This document shows positions 26,602 through 35,162 of a stretch of 64,000 nt of DNA, one piece after another (the stretch's first letter is position 1; each line of letters begins with the position of its first letter). Origin of the DNA: an uncultured Faecalicatena sp. (GTDB taxonomy: Bacteria > Bacillota > Clostridia > Lachnospirales > Lachnospiraceae); the NCBI GenBank assembly GCA_948468385.1, contig CAOKHZ010000009.1, positions 1 through 64,000 of the forward strand, read 5' to 3'. The notes below the pieces were generated by a model that was given only the letters and a program-made list of their open reading frames with translations, made no database searches and had not been told where the DNA came from. Position numbers and translations under genes: made by a program.

Positions 26602-27225
26602 ATGAAAACAATGAAAAGAACGGTTGCGGCGTGTGTGGCGGTAGTGCTCGGAGTGGCTTGCCTTATGTTGTCAGCGTGCGGAAATTCCGGTGACGGGGAA
26701 GGTGGAAATGATTCGGCAGGAAAGGACGTGGATGCAAGCAAGACGACCGAGAAGAAAACGTATACCAACGAATATGCATTGGCGGACGTGGCGGAAAAAA
26801 TGTATCAGACGGGATATTTTGTGAATTTGAGCGAGGATGGCGGGACTTATGTGGTCACGTTGGAGTTAGATGGTGAAAACTACACATTGACAAAACATAT
26901 AATTGGACCAGATGCAGAAAGGTCGGGACTGTCCTTGAAGATGGATTTATCGTTTGCCTATTCGGGAACCTATACGCAGGAAGGGGACAAAGTGACGTTG
27001 GAGGTGCCCGAGAAGTGTGAATGGAGCGAGGACTGGGTCGGCCAGGAGGATTATGGCGTGTTCATAAGCGGATCCGGCACTACGGAGGATGAATATGACA
27101 GCACAGAAAATAACGACTTGATTTTTGCCATGTTTAATACCGAATATTTGAATTTGTCAGAAACGTCGTCGTGTGAAGAAGAGACGGTTACGTTAGAAGG
27201 AGAATCCATTTCATTTGCGGAATAA
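26602..27225 (+). CDS. Putative lipoprotein of unknown function
   Basis: A 207-residue secreted protein with a type II signal peptide: positively charged MKTMKR, hydrophobic core, lipobox LSAC, with Cys25 or so as the lipidated residue. An Asp/Ser/Gly-rich linker (about 28-50) is followed by a beta-rich domain with repeated short strands (GGTYVVTLELDGENYTL, YSGTYTQEGDKVTLEVPEK). No family recognised. AAGGAGGAAG precedes the ATG and a hairpin terminator follows. The strand pattern resembles small extracellular domains that read out ligands, but there is no basis to name a function. Confidence 0.8.
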   Translation: MKTMKRTVAACVAVVLGVACLMLSACGNSGDGEGGNDSAGKDVDASKTTEKKTYTNEYALADVAEKMYQTGYFVNLSEDGGTYVVTLELDGENYTLTKHIIGPDAERSGLSLKMDLSFAYSGTYTQEGDKVTLEVPEKCEWSEDWVGQEDYGVFISGSGTTEDEYDSTENNDLIFAMFNTEYLNLSETSSCEEETVTLEGESISFAE

Positions 27226-27261
27226 TGGAAAAATATCGTGAAAAACTGAAAATGGAAGTAG

Positions 27262-27291
27262 AAGGCCGTGTGTTTTACAACATGGCCTTTT
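27262..27291 (+). terminator. Rho-independent terminator after the lipoprotein gene
   Basis: AAGGCCGTGT pairs with ACATGGCCTT (one wobble) and is followed by TTTT. Confidence 0.65.
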
Positions 27292-27327
27292 ACCTTTTGG
27301 AGGGGATTTAAATCCTATGTGACGGTA

Positions 27328-28410
27328 CTATTGTCTGACCTCATCCTTCTGTTCAAGAAGTTTCATTAATCTGGCAATTTCTTCATCTTTTCGAGCTAAA
27401 GCATCATCCTTTTGAGCCAATACTTCGTCCTTTTGAGCTAAAGCATCGTCCTTTTGAGCTAATGCAATATCTTTCTGAGCTAGTACATCATCTTTTTTAA
27501 GTAACAGTTTTTGCTGTGTGTCAATCTTGTCCTGCATCTGGTCAATCATAAGCCGGACGGTGTTTCTGTCCAATATTTTTAATTCTTCTGAATAGATTCC
27601 CATGATTCGCTCCGTGTTCCGACAGATGGCATACACCTCGTTGTACAAGGGCTTGAATTCGGGATAGGATTGAATTAGCTTTACAATCCATTCTGGGTCA
27701 TCCACGCTCAGAAAGGCAAGCCATGCGTCTAATTGATTTTCGATACCCCTATTGTATAGGTTTTGGCGGAAGATGTCCAGAGGGATTAAAATATATTCTT
27801 GCAAAAAGTCGATTTGTAATCCCGTGTTCGTCTTGTGTGTTGCATAATGAATGTAATCTTTGGGAAATGCATGAAAATCTCCGGCACTCGTCTCGAATAT
27901 GACAATGGTATATACTTTTTTGACATCCTTGTAACTGAACATGTCTCCCTTTATGTTTCGAATCTGCTTGTATTGCCGCAAAAGCAAGTCGGCCGAATAG
28001 CAGGCGCAACGTTGGCCGGGAAACATGTACCCAATCTTCTGGCACTCGACATTCGCCAGGCTTCCATCCTCCAATTCGACCAAAATATCCATGATAAGCA
28101 GTGAGCTTTCGTCCGCGATGCGGCTATTGTCACTCGGAAGCATGCACTTGATTCTCACCTTTTGTTCAAGTAAGAGAGATAAGAGTGCCTCTAGCCGTTT
28201 CGGTTTTAACTCTGGGTTAAAAATCTCTTTGAAAAATGAATCATACAGAACTTTTACCCCTTTCATTCCACTTGTGAAATCTAAAAATTCCCTTTGATGT
28301 TCTTCCTTCCAACTGTCAAATAAATCGTTTAGTTCCTTGTTCTGTCGAATCTCCTGCAAAATCTCTCCTTTTGTTCGAATCGTCGGAAAGTATTTTTTGT
28401 TACTTTTCAC
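27328..28410 (-). CDS. Rpn family PD-(D/E)XK nuclease with tandem-repeat coiled-coil tail
   Basis: Rpn (recombination-promoting nuclease) homologue of 360 residues, often annotated as a transposase although it has no transposase fold. The PD-(D/E)XK core is seen as Asp108 (MDILVELEDG) and Glu122-x-Gln124 (NVECQKIG). The C-terminal part (about 285-355) is a helix built of seven-residue units of the type LAQKDDA, five to six times. In E. coli relatives the full protein is a toxic, phage-responsive DNase held in check by a C-terminal product from the same gene. The only start near the family N-terminus is a GTG lying inside a repeat end (see 28399), with no ribosome site, so its 5' end may have been replaced. 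Confidence 0.85.
   Translation of the reverse strand: MKSNKKYFPTIRTKGEILQEIRQNKELNDLFDSWKEEHQREFLDFTSGMKGVKVLYDSFFKEIFNPELKPKRLEALLSLLLEQKVRIKCMLPSDNSRIADESSLLIMDILVELEDGSLANVECQKIGYMFPGQRCACYSADLLLRQYKQIRNIKGDMFSYKDVKKVYTIVIFETSAGDFHAFPKDYIHYATHKTNTGLQIDFLQEYILIPLDIFRQNLYNRGIENQLDAWLAFLSVDDPEWIVKLIQSYPEFKPLYNEVYAICRNTERIMGIYSEELKILDRNTVRLMIDQMQDKIDTQQKLLLKKDDVLAQKDIALAQKDDALAQKDEVLAQKDDALARKDEEIARLMKLLEQKDEVRQ
27393..27497 (-). repeat. Five 21-bp tandem repeats in the rpn coiled-coil region
   Basis: Units begin GAGC on the + strand at 27393, 27414, 27435, 27456 and 27477, each 21 bp, encoding LAQKD-type heptads. Copy number changes would keep the frame. Confidence 0.85.
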
Positions 28411-28414
28411 GGGG
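28399..28414. repeat. Single end of the GTTACTTTTCACGGGG repeat at the 5' end of rpn
   Basis: GTTACTTTTCACGGGG; no complementary second end was found in the next 240 bases. The rpn start codon (GTG, 28410-28408) is the GTG of its CCCCGTGAAAAGTAAC complement. The 240 bases upstream otherwise hold a small palindrome GGGCATATGTGCCC and no gene. Confidence 0.75.
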
Positions 28415-28656
28415 CAATGTCATTTAGCTAGATTTTTAACGGCAGTTTGTAGATAAATCATTCGGCAGTTTGGGCAAATCTTTGATTTTGCACAAAAATT
28501 GGGCATATGTGCCCGTTTTACCATGGAAGTTGCCTATCATTGGAGATATACTGTACTTAGAAGGCAGGATGCATCTTGAAATTTAAAGAATATGAAAAAA
28601 GCATCTTGCAAAAAGTCGGTATCATAAAAATGAATTTACAATGGGAGGCGAACGTG

Positions 28657-29244
28657 ATGAAGGAAGTATGGAAACAATTTCGTGTAGGGGCAATCGTGGT
28701 AAACTGCTGCATGCTCGCGCTGGGAATTTTAATGGTGATTTGGCCGGGGGTTTCCGCCTTGACGGTGTGCATTGTCTTGGGCATTTTGTGTATCGCGATG
28801 GGCATATACGAGCTGGTGCGTTATTTCAAGCTGGGACTGGCGGGACTCTTTTTCCGTTATGATTTGTCACTCGGCATCTGCGGCGTTTTGGCGGGAATCT
28901 TGTTACTCCTACATCCGCATGGAGCCATGGTGCTTCTGCCAATTGCGGCCGGGCTGTATATCATCATCGGCAGTATTTTGAATATTCAGGTATCCGTGGA
29001 AATGCGCAGGATTGGGCTTGGAAATTGGGTGGCGGTACTGATTTTGGGAATAATCGACCTGGTATTCGCGATGTTTTTGCTAATGAATCCATTTGAGGGG
29101 GCGGCGGCACTGATGATTCTGGCCGGAATCACGTTGATTGTCGGCGGCATTCAGAACTTCTATTTGATTTACTGCATTTCCAAGGCGGTGAAGGCGGTGA
29201 GGAATAATAAAATCGTGGACGTAGAGTGGAACGTCGTCGGGTGA
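28657..29244 (+). CDS. HdeD/DUF308 family membrane protein
   Basis: A 195-residue protein with six closely spaced hydrophobic helices in two similar halves, each with a GxxLLLxP or GxxMLxxPF turn (GILLLLHPHG near 110, MFLLMNPFEG near 165). This is the repeat layout of the HdeD/DUF308 family, membrane proteins tied to acid or general stress in enterobacteria. The start is taken at 28657 because GGGAGG lies 8 nt before it; the frame extends 27 codons upstream without a good site. Function in this organism is unknown. Confidence 0.85.
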   Translation: MKEVWKQFRVGAIVVNCCMLALGILMVIWPGVSALTVCIVLGILCIAMGIYELVRYFKLGLAGLFFRYDLSLGICGVLAGILLLLHPHGAMVLLPIAAGLYIIIGSILNIQVSVEMRRIGLGNWVAVLILGIIDLVFAMFLLMNPFEGAAALMILAGITLIVGGIQNFYLIYCISKAVKAVRNNKIVDVEWNVVG

Positions 29245-29367
29245 CGTAAGGGTGCGTGGAAATGGGATCGGCCTTGAAAGGCGAAAATGGCATGATGGGA
29301 AACTGATGGGAAACGGATGGAACGGGTATATGAGTCGTGGTGGAAAACAAGGCCGCGGCTCATTTTT

Positions 29368-29493
29368 TGTGTTATAGGAAACGTCGTTCCCTATAACACA
29401 AAACCCTCCAGGGGGGATGCGCATAGGCGCAAGATGAAATGCGTCGCTAAAGCGAACGCGATTGGCGCGAGAGTTTCGCAAGCGAAATTCTCT
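29368..29493. repeat. TGTGTTATAGG repeat element, copy 3
   Basis: Same layout as the copy at 25634: hairpin TGTGTTATAGGAAAC/GTTCCCTATAACACA, then AAACCCTCCAGGGGGGATGC, ending with AGAGTTTCG and its imperfect complement. About 126 bp. It fills most of the 440-bp gap between the HdeD-like gene and the next small gene. Confidence 0.7.
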
Positions 29494-29687
29494 GCTTATG
29501 GCAGAATGGAATAAGCGTTCTGTTATCGCTTTGATGAATCGGTAAGGAATATTAATGGAAAACGATTCATGTCGATATATAAAATATGCATATTACGCAG
29601 ATGCTATGCGGGAGTATGTTGAGGGTTATGGGTTTGTTGAGGAAGAACGCCCCGTGTGTGGAAAATGGACGATATGGAGGGAGAGTC

Positions 29688-29909
29688 ATGGCAGGAAATG
29701 ATTGGTCTGAGAAATATGACGAAATTACGAATGGGGTGCCGGTAAATGATGTTGAAAAAAAGGTGTTGCAGATGTTGCGGAAGGGAAGTACCATTCTTGA
29801 GGCGCGGGAAGCGAACGGGCTTTCCGACGTGGAAATGAAGGAACTGATGGAGCGGGTAAAAAAAGCGGAAATTGAAAAGCTGTGCGTTTCGGTGCCTAAA
29901 GACGAATAG
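29688..29909 (+). CDS. Small helical protein, unknown
   Basis: A 73-residue acidic/basic helical protein. Residues 20-65 (VEKKVLQMLRKGSTILEARE then GLSDVEMKELMERVKKAE) could form a winged-helix or sigma-4-like helix-turn-helix, but no family is recognised. Start from GGAGGGAGAG shortly before the ATG at 29688; the longer upstream frame lacks a site. A GC-rich inverted repeat (CCCCGGCCAATC with GATTGGCCGGGG, 29918-29948) follows, ending the gene before the convergent GH2 gene. Confidence 0.6.
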   Translation: MAGNDWSEKYDEITNGVPVNDVEKKVLQMLRKGSTILEAREANGLSDVEMKELMERVKKAEIEKLCVSVPKDE

Positions 29910-29917
29910 AGACATTT

Positions 29918-29948
29918 CCCCGGCCAATCCGTGCAGTGATTGGCCGGG
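29918..29948. terminator. Hairpin between convergent small gene and GH2
   Basis: CCCCGGCCAATC pairs perfectly with GATTGGCCGGGG around CGTGCAGT. No strong T-run, so a bidirectional end or stability hairpin. Confidence 0.6.
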
Positions 29949-29966
29949 GTTGAAAAGTAATGGGCC

Positions 29967-32405
29967 TTACTCTACTTCGATTTCCACGGATGCCGTTTCC
30001 AACCCGTCCGCCGACGCGGTCAGGCGAATCGTCCCGGAGGCATCCCCTGAGCGAATTACCGCCATTGCCCGTCCATAATAGGTCGTCCGGCTCTCGTCAA
30101 AGAAGTTTTCCGCAGACAACGGGTCTGCCGAGCCAAATCCTTGCAAGTACCCGGCACCGTCCACTTTCAGGCAAACCTTGCGGTCAGCCGTCGTCTGCAA
30201 CGTCCCGCTTTCGTCCCGAAGTTCGATTGCCACATAGGCAAGGTCGTCCGTCGCGATTTTTACCTTGTCCGGCACCATGCATAAGGAAACTTCGTCCTTT
30301 GCCGTGCACAAGCAATAATTCTCCGTAACATTATCCTCGTAATATGCAGTCGCCATGATTACGCCCGGCATGTAAACCGTGTCGAATATGACGCGAAAGT
30401 CATGTTCCTCCCCGGCGGGCTGCCTGCCGACGCTGTTTCCGTTCACGAACAGCTCGACCTCCGGCGCGTCGGAATAAACTTCCACCAGGCAGTGCTTTCC
30501 TTCATGCCCCTTCCATGTCCAGGATGAAACCGTCGTCGGCAGCGCCCACGGCGTGTACAAGGGCTCTTTTCCATAATGTTCCGGCAATTGCACCGCGATA
30601 TAAGGGCTCTTTCGTAGACCGAACACGATTTCCCGCAGATAACTTATCGGGCGCCGGTATCCGGTGATGTCGAAATCGCCGCAATACGCCAGGTACGTGG
30701 GATAAGGCTTTGCAAACGTCAGTCGTCCATCATACGTCACGACACCAATCCCGGCTTCGCCAAGATAATCCCAGGCCGTCCAGGTATAATCCCCGATGCA
30801 GGCCGGCAGTTCCTTTACTTTCTTCCAATTCGGCGCGATGTCCGGCGGCAACGTCTCCGCCCCATAAAAGACGCGGTTCGGATATTCCTTCATCTGGTCG
30901 TACACGTCCCGCATGTAGTTCAGGCCTATCAGGTCAAGCGTCCCATAGGACTCTTTTAATCCCTCTTCCACTTTCGGGTGTGAGGAAAGGTAATTCATCG
31001 CTCCCATCAGCGCGGTCATTGTGTCATTAATGCCGCCGCCCGGCGTCTTTTCCGGCACTGTCATCCCCATTTCCTTCATCACCACTGGCAGGACGTTCGC
31101 GCCCATGATGCTAATCATGCCGTTAATCGCGTTCGTCACGTAGCGGGTTGAATCCAGACTGCGTATTTTTTCCGTCAGCATCCGGCTCCATCGCGCACCG
31201 TCCGGCGTATGGAGTTCCTTGATTTCATTTCCGACGGAATACATGAACACGCAGGGGTGGTTGAAGTCCTTCCTCACGATGTCTTGTAAGTCTTTTTCCC
31301 AATTATCCGCAAACACCAACGAATAGTCGAAAGTCCTTTTCGTCTGCGTCCACATGTCAAAGCTTTCTTCCATTACCAACATGCCCAACTTGTCACACGC
31401 GTCAAGCAACGCCGCCGAAGAAGAATTATGGGCAATGCGAACCGAGTTAAACCCTGCCTCCTTCAACAATTGAATACGCCTTTCTTCCGCGCGGCCAAAG
31501 GTTGCCGCGCCCACCGGGCCGTTGTCGTGGTGGATGCACCCGCCACGGAGAAGAATTTTTTCGCCGTTTAGGCGTAACCCGTTGACCGGATCTAGTTCCA
31601 GCCTACGGATGCCAAACGTGCTCTGTGCCGTGTCCAGAAGCGTTTCCCCGTCGTAGACGGTAACCTTGCATTGGTAAAGCTTCGGGTTGTCCACCGACCA
31701 CAGTGCCGGTTCCCTCACATAAATCCGTTGAGTCTGCATGGTCTCGGACTGCCCGAACAACGTCATGCGGGAACTTTCGCCCGCCGCGACGTTTCCGTCC
31801 GGGTCAATGATTTCCGTCTTTAATATAATTGTCTTTCTGGTCTTTTCGTCGTACCTGATTTTCGTATCCACCTTCACCGACGCGATTTCCTGCGAAATTT
31901 CCGGGGTGGAGATACGCGGCTCGTCCACGTCAATCCTTATCTTCCCGCCCTGGTATAAATATACCGGACGGTAAATGCCGCTGCCCGTGTACCACCGGCT
32001 GTTCGGCTGGGTGCTGTTCATGGCCTTTACCAAAATCACGTTTTCCCCGCCAAAGCAAAGGTACGGCGTGATATCAAGGAACAACCTCGTATAGCCGCCC
32101 TGCACGCTTCCTGCCAGGGCGCCGTTTATGTACACGTGGCCGCCGTTATGGATTCCTTCGAATTCAAGGATGAACGTCTCGTCCTTTTCTGACTCATCCA
32201 CGTAAAAAGTTTTCACATACTCATAATTACCGCCCGCGAAGTAACCACCGGCACTCCCCGAAGGGTTGCTTGCGGCACGCGTTTCCCAAATCATCGCGTC
32301 GTGGGGGAGTGTCACGTCACGCTCATCCCCCCCTTGTACAAAAGATGCCATTCCGTCGGGTATTTTTCTTACTTTCCAATCTCGGTTAAAATTTTGTTTC
32401 TGCAT
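29967..32405 (-). CDS. Glycoside hydrolase family 2 enzyme
   Basis: Cytoplasmic GH2 exo-hydrolase of 812 residues: jelly-roll domain (about 1-165), Ig-like domain (170-285), TIM barrel (290-600), then two further beta-sandwich/Ig-like domains (600-810). The acid/base is Glu394 in YSVGNEIKEL and the nucleophile is Glu517 in FYGAETLP. The family includes beta-galactosidases, glucuronidases and mannosidases; the extra C-terminal domains and the GAETLP motif fit a bacterial beta-galactosidase-like subgroup of unsettled substrate. It lies 14 bp downstream of a GPH transporter gene on the same strand, so they share a message. Confidence 0.9.
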   Translation of the reverse strand: MQKQNFNRDWKVRKIPDGMASFVQGGDERDVTLPHDAMIWETRAASNPSGSAGGYFAGGNYEYVKTFYVDESEKDETFILEFEGIHNGGHVYINGALAGSVQGGYTRLFLDITPYLCFGGENVILVKAMNSTQPNSRWYTGSGIYRPVYLYQGGKIRIDVDEPRISTPEISQEIASVKVDTKIRYDEKTRKTIILKTEIIDPDGNVAAGESSRMTLFGQSETMQTQRIYVREPALWSVDNPKLYQCKVTVYDGETLLDTAQSTFGIRRLELDPVNGLRLNGEKILLRGGCIHHDNGPVGAATFGRAEERRIQLLKEAGFNSVRIAHNSSSAALLDACDKLGMLVMEESFDMWTQTKRTFDYSLVFADNWEKDLQDIVRKDFNHPCVFMYSVGNEIKELHTPDGARWSRMLTEKIRSLDSTRYVTNAINGMISIMGANVLPVVMKEMGMTVPEKTPGGGINDTMTALMGAMNYLSSHPKVEEGLKESYGTLDLIGLNYMRDVYDQMKEYPNRVFYGAETLPPDIAPNWKKVKELPACIGDYTWTAWDYLGEAGIGVVTYDGRLTFAKPYPTYLAYCGDFDITGYRRPISYLREIVFGLRKSPYIAVQLPEHYGKEPLYTPWALPTTVSSWTWKGHEGKHCLVEVYSDAPEVELFVNGNSVGRQPAGEEHDFRVIFDTVYMPGVIMATAYYEDNVTENYCLCTAKDEVSLCMVPDKVKIATDDLAYVAIELRDESGTLQTTADRKVCLKVDGAGYLQGFGSADPLSAENFFDESRTTYYGRAMAVIRSGDASGTIRLTASADGLETASVEIEVE

Positions 32406-32419
32406 AAGCTCCGCCCTTT

Positions 32420-33790
32420 CTATTTCATTTCACGCAGCTTTTTATTGTCCTCCTCCACTTTTAAGAAGTAGAACAAAACTGCGGCGAGAATCATCGGTAC
32501 GATTACCGCCAGCAAATAAGACCAGTTGATTGTGGCCACTGCCGTCGCCGTTTGCGTTTCCGCCATTCCGTCAAATCCGCCCATGTCCAGTATGAACCCG
32601 CACAATGCCGTACCCAGGCCGGTTCCCACCTTGATTCCGACGGAAGAGCAAGAATAAATCATTCCCGTCAGCCTATGGCCAAATTTCAGATGAGAATATT
32701 CGTCCGTTTCCGCAATGATTGCGTTCATCGCGCCCGTTTGCGGGGCGGAAGCGACCGCCCTCAACGCCATGCCGATGAGAACCAGTGAAAAGTTGCCGGT
32801 CAGGCCGCCGATGACGACCGGGATGCAAGTCAGCGCGCCGACGAGGTTTGCCGCCATTACGGTCTTGCTCATTCCAAATTTCGCTGTCAGACCGGGAACG
32901 AATGGGAGGGCAATGGCCGCCGGGAGTATGCCCGCCAGGCTGAGTGTACCAAGCAGGGACGCGTTTCCCAACTGATAGGTCGCGAAGTATACGCCCAAGC
33001 CGGACGTAAGTCCGCTTCCCATGTATTTCACCAGGTATAACGCCAAAATCAACAAGAAATATTTGTTCTTAAAGAGAAGGGCGACTCCCTGCAAGAATCC
33101 GGGCTCGTCTTTCTTTTTGTCAACGCCCATGGCTTCCCTTAGTTCCTCTTCCGGTAATTCGTGCACCGCGAACACCGGCACCAGCAAAAGCACCAGGCAA
33201 ATGATGGAATAAATAAGCGATACGGCCGTCCATCCTTTTTGCCCGCCGCCAAAGGATTCAACGAGGCCGCTGGTGACGAAGCTTAAAAACAACACCGCGA
33301 TGGCCGCGAAGATAAAACGGTAGCTGCCCATCTGCACGCGATCCTTCGGGTTCTTGGTGCACAGCGCGGTCAGCGTGGAATACGCGATATTGTTCATGGT
33401 ATAAAATACGGCACCAATTAAAGTGTAAACGACAAAAATAAAGATATATTTCGTGTTTTCCGTAAAGCTACCCGGCACGTTAAATAAAATGAACGTAAAG
33501 ATTGCCACCGGGAACGAGCTGACAAAGTACCAAAACCTTGCCTTTCCCATCTTGCTGTGCGTGGCGTCAATGATGCGCCCCATGAAGACGTCCGTTATGC
33601 CGTCCAAAACCTTTGAAAGCATCAAAAGCGTCCCGACGACCGTCGCGCTGATTCCTAACGTGTTCGTGCAATAAATCATGATAAAGGACGCGACGAACGT
33701 CCAGCAAAAATTGGAACCCGCGTCTCCCACCCCATATCCGATTTTACGGATTAACGGCAAGCTTTTTTCTTGGTTTTCCTGATTACTCAT
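32420..33790 (-). CDS. GPH family sugar:cation symporter
   Basis: A 456-residue transporter of the MelB type with twelve helices. Family marks are IGYGVGDAGSNFCW at the start of helix 1, MGRIIDATHSKMGKARFW in the helix 2-3 loop, and YSHLKFGHRLTGMIYSCSS in the second half. The ATG at 33790 is selected from GGGAGGA 7 nt upstream; another ATG eight codons before lacks a site. Upstream partner of the GH2 gene, and divergent from an AraC regulator 283 bp away. This is a self-contained uptake, cleavage and control unit. Confidence 0.92.
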   Translation of the reverse strand: MSNQENQEKSLPLIRKIGYGVGDAGSNFCWTFVASFIMIYCTNTLGISATVVGTLLMLSKVLDGITDVFMGRIIDATHSKMGKARFWYFVSSFPVAIFTFILFNVPGSFTENTKYIFIFVVYTLIGAVFYTMNNIAYSTLTALCTKNPKDRVQMGSYRFIFAAIAVLFLSFVTSGLVESFGGGQKGWTAVSLIYSIICLVLLLVPVFAVHELPEEELREAMGVDKKKDEPGFLQGVALLFKNKYFLLILALYLVKYMGSGLTSGLGVYFATYQLGNASLLGTLSLAGILPAAIALPFVPGLTAKFGMSKTVMAANLVGALTCIPVVIGGLTGNFSLVLIGMALRAVASAPQTGAMNAIIAETDEYSHLKFGHRLTGMIYSCSSVGIKVGTGLGTALCGFILDMGGFDGMAETQTATAVATINWSYLLAVIVPMILAAVLFYFLKVEEDNKKLREMK

Positions 33791-34073
33791 TTTAAATTCC
33801 TCCCTGATTTTCATTCCATCCGTTCTTTTTGCGCGCTTTGAACTTCTGTTATATTTACTTTACTTTGTCCCTTTTTGGTTTTCAATGTCAGAAACAGTCT
33901 TTCCGAACAAAAAAATGAGCAAAATCCGTATTACGAAATGATTTTACTTTTCATTTTTGGGCAAAGCGGATACAATAAGGACACGGGCGGATAATCAGGT
34001 TTGTTTGCAAATGGACAATAAAGCCTATTTTTTTAATAGAGAATGAATGCCGTGGATTGACAAGGAGTTTTCT

Positions 34074-35126
34074 ATGAACCATACAAATGAATCCCTTTTG
34101 AAAAGGAATATTTCGTTGACCGAACTAAAAATAGACAATAAGGCAAGTCTTTATGCGGAGCAGTACAAGCTGAACGGCCCTTACATGCTTGTTTATGAAA
34201 ATTATGATTTTGACCGTGAAGAGGCATTTTACATGACGATTGCCCCGGGGTGTTCCAAATGCAACACGATGCACGTCCACTCGGACTATTTGGAAAACCG
34301 TTTCATGCACCAGCATGACTATTTTGAATTCATGTTTGTACTGCACGGGCGCGTCACACAGAAGATTGAAGGGCGGATTTACGACTATCAGGAAGGGCAG
34401 TGTTGCCTGATCAACCAAAACGTCCGCCATGTGGAGATTGCCAGGGAGAACGCGGAGCTGATGTTTTTAGCCCTCTCAAATGATTTTTTCTTCAATCTTG
34501 TCCGTTTTGACATCCATTACGATGAAAGCGGGCACGTCGTTTCACAAGAAAACCCGATTTACGACCTGGTTCTAAAAACTTGTCGAGCCGGAAACGCACC
34601 ACAAAAGCAGTATTGGGATTTTACGCCGACGGCATCCCCGGATGCCGCCGTTTCGGAATTTGAGCAAATATTCGGTGTCATGATTCGCGAAACCGCGGGA
34701 CGGCACTCTGGATTGTTGTTGCTTGTTTCAGGGTTTGCCGCGCGTCTTTTCTCTATTTTGTTGGATTCCGAGCGGTATTCCTTACAAAAAATTACGTTGC
34801 CCAGCGACAAGGAAGAATATTTGTTCCTGCGAATCCAGGAACTTTTAACGAAGACGAATGGCTGCATCAGCCGCCACGACCTCGCCGCCCAGTTGCATTA
34901 CGATCCAGATTATATGAATAAAATCGTCAAGAAGCGCACCGGCATGTCATTATTAAAATACGGGCGGAACTTTACCTTGAAAGAATCCGCCCGCCTTTTG
35001 GCACACACCGACATGAGTATCACGGACATCATGCGGCGGCTCGGCTTTTCGAACCGCAATTATTTTTATGCAAGTTTTAAAGAAAAGTATGGCATGACGC
35101 CGAATGAATATCGTCAAAAAAAGTAG
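34074..35126 (+). CDS. AraC family transcriptional regulator
   Basis: A 350-residue regulator with cupin-like sugar-sensing domain (about 65-160, MHQHDYFEFMFVLHGRVTQK) and a C-terminal AraC DNA-binding domain (about 250-350). The DNA-binding domain has DLAAQLHYDPDYMNKIVKKR and the second helix pair ITDIMRRLGFSNRNYFYASF. AAGGAG is 6 nt before the ATG at 34074; an ATG nine codons upstream has no site. It is divergent from the GPH-GH2 operon and probably its activator. Its 3' end converges with the next GPH gene. Confidence 0.92.
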   Translation: MNHTNESLLKRNISLTELKIDNKASLYAEQYKLNGPYMLVYENYDFDREEAFYMTIAPGCSKCNTMHVHSDYLENRFMHQHDYFEFMFVLHGRVTQKIEGRIYDYQEGQCCLINQNVRHVEIARENAELMFLALSNDFFFNLVRFDIHYDESGHVVSQENPIYDLVLKTCRAGNAPQKQYWDFTPTASPDAAVSEFEQIFGVMIRETAGRHSGLLLLVSGFAARLFSILLDSERYSLQKITLPSDKEEYLFLRIQELLTKTNGCISRHDLAAQLHYDPDYMNKIVKKRTGMSLLKYGRNFTLKESARLLAHTDMSITDIMRRLGFSNRNYFYASFKEKYGMTPNEYRQKK

Positions 35127-35162
35127 CGGGTCATTTGCGTAAATGGCAACTCGTCTTCTGAA

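Noticed and set aside
27328-28410. Transposase
   Set aside because: Rpn proteins are often labelled transposase, but the visible motifs are those of a PD-(D/E)XK nuclease and there are no IS-type terminal repeats around the gene.
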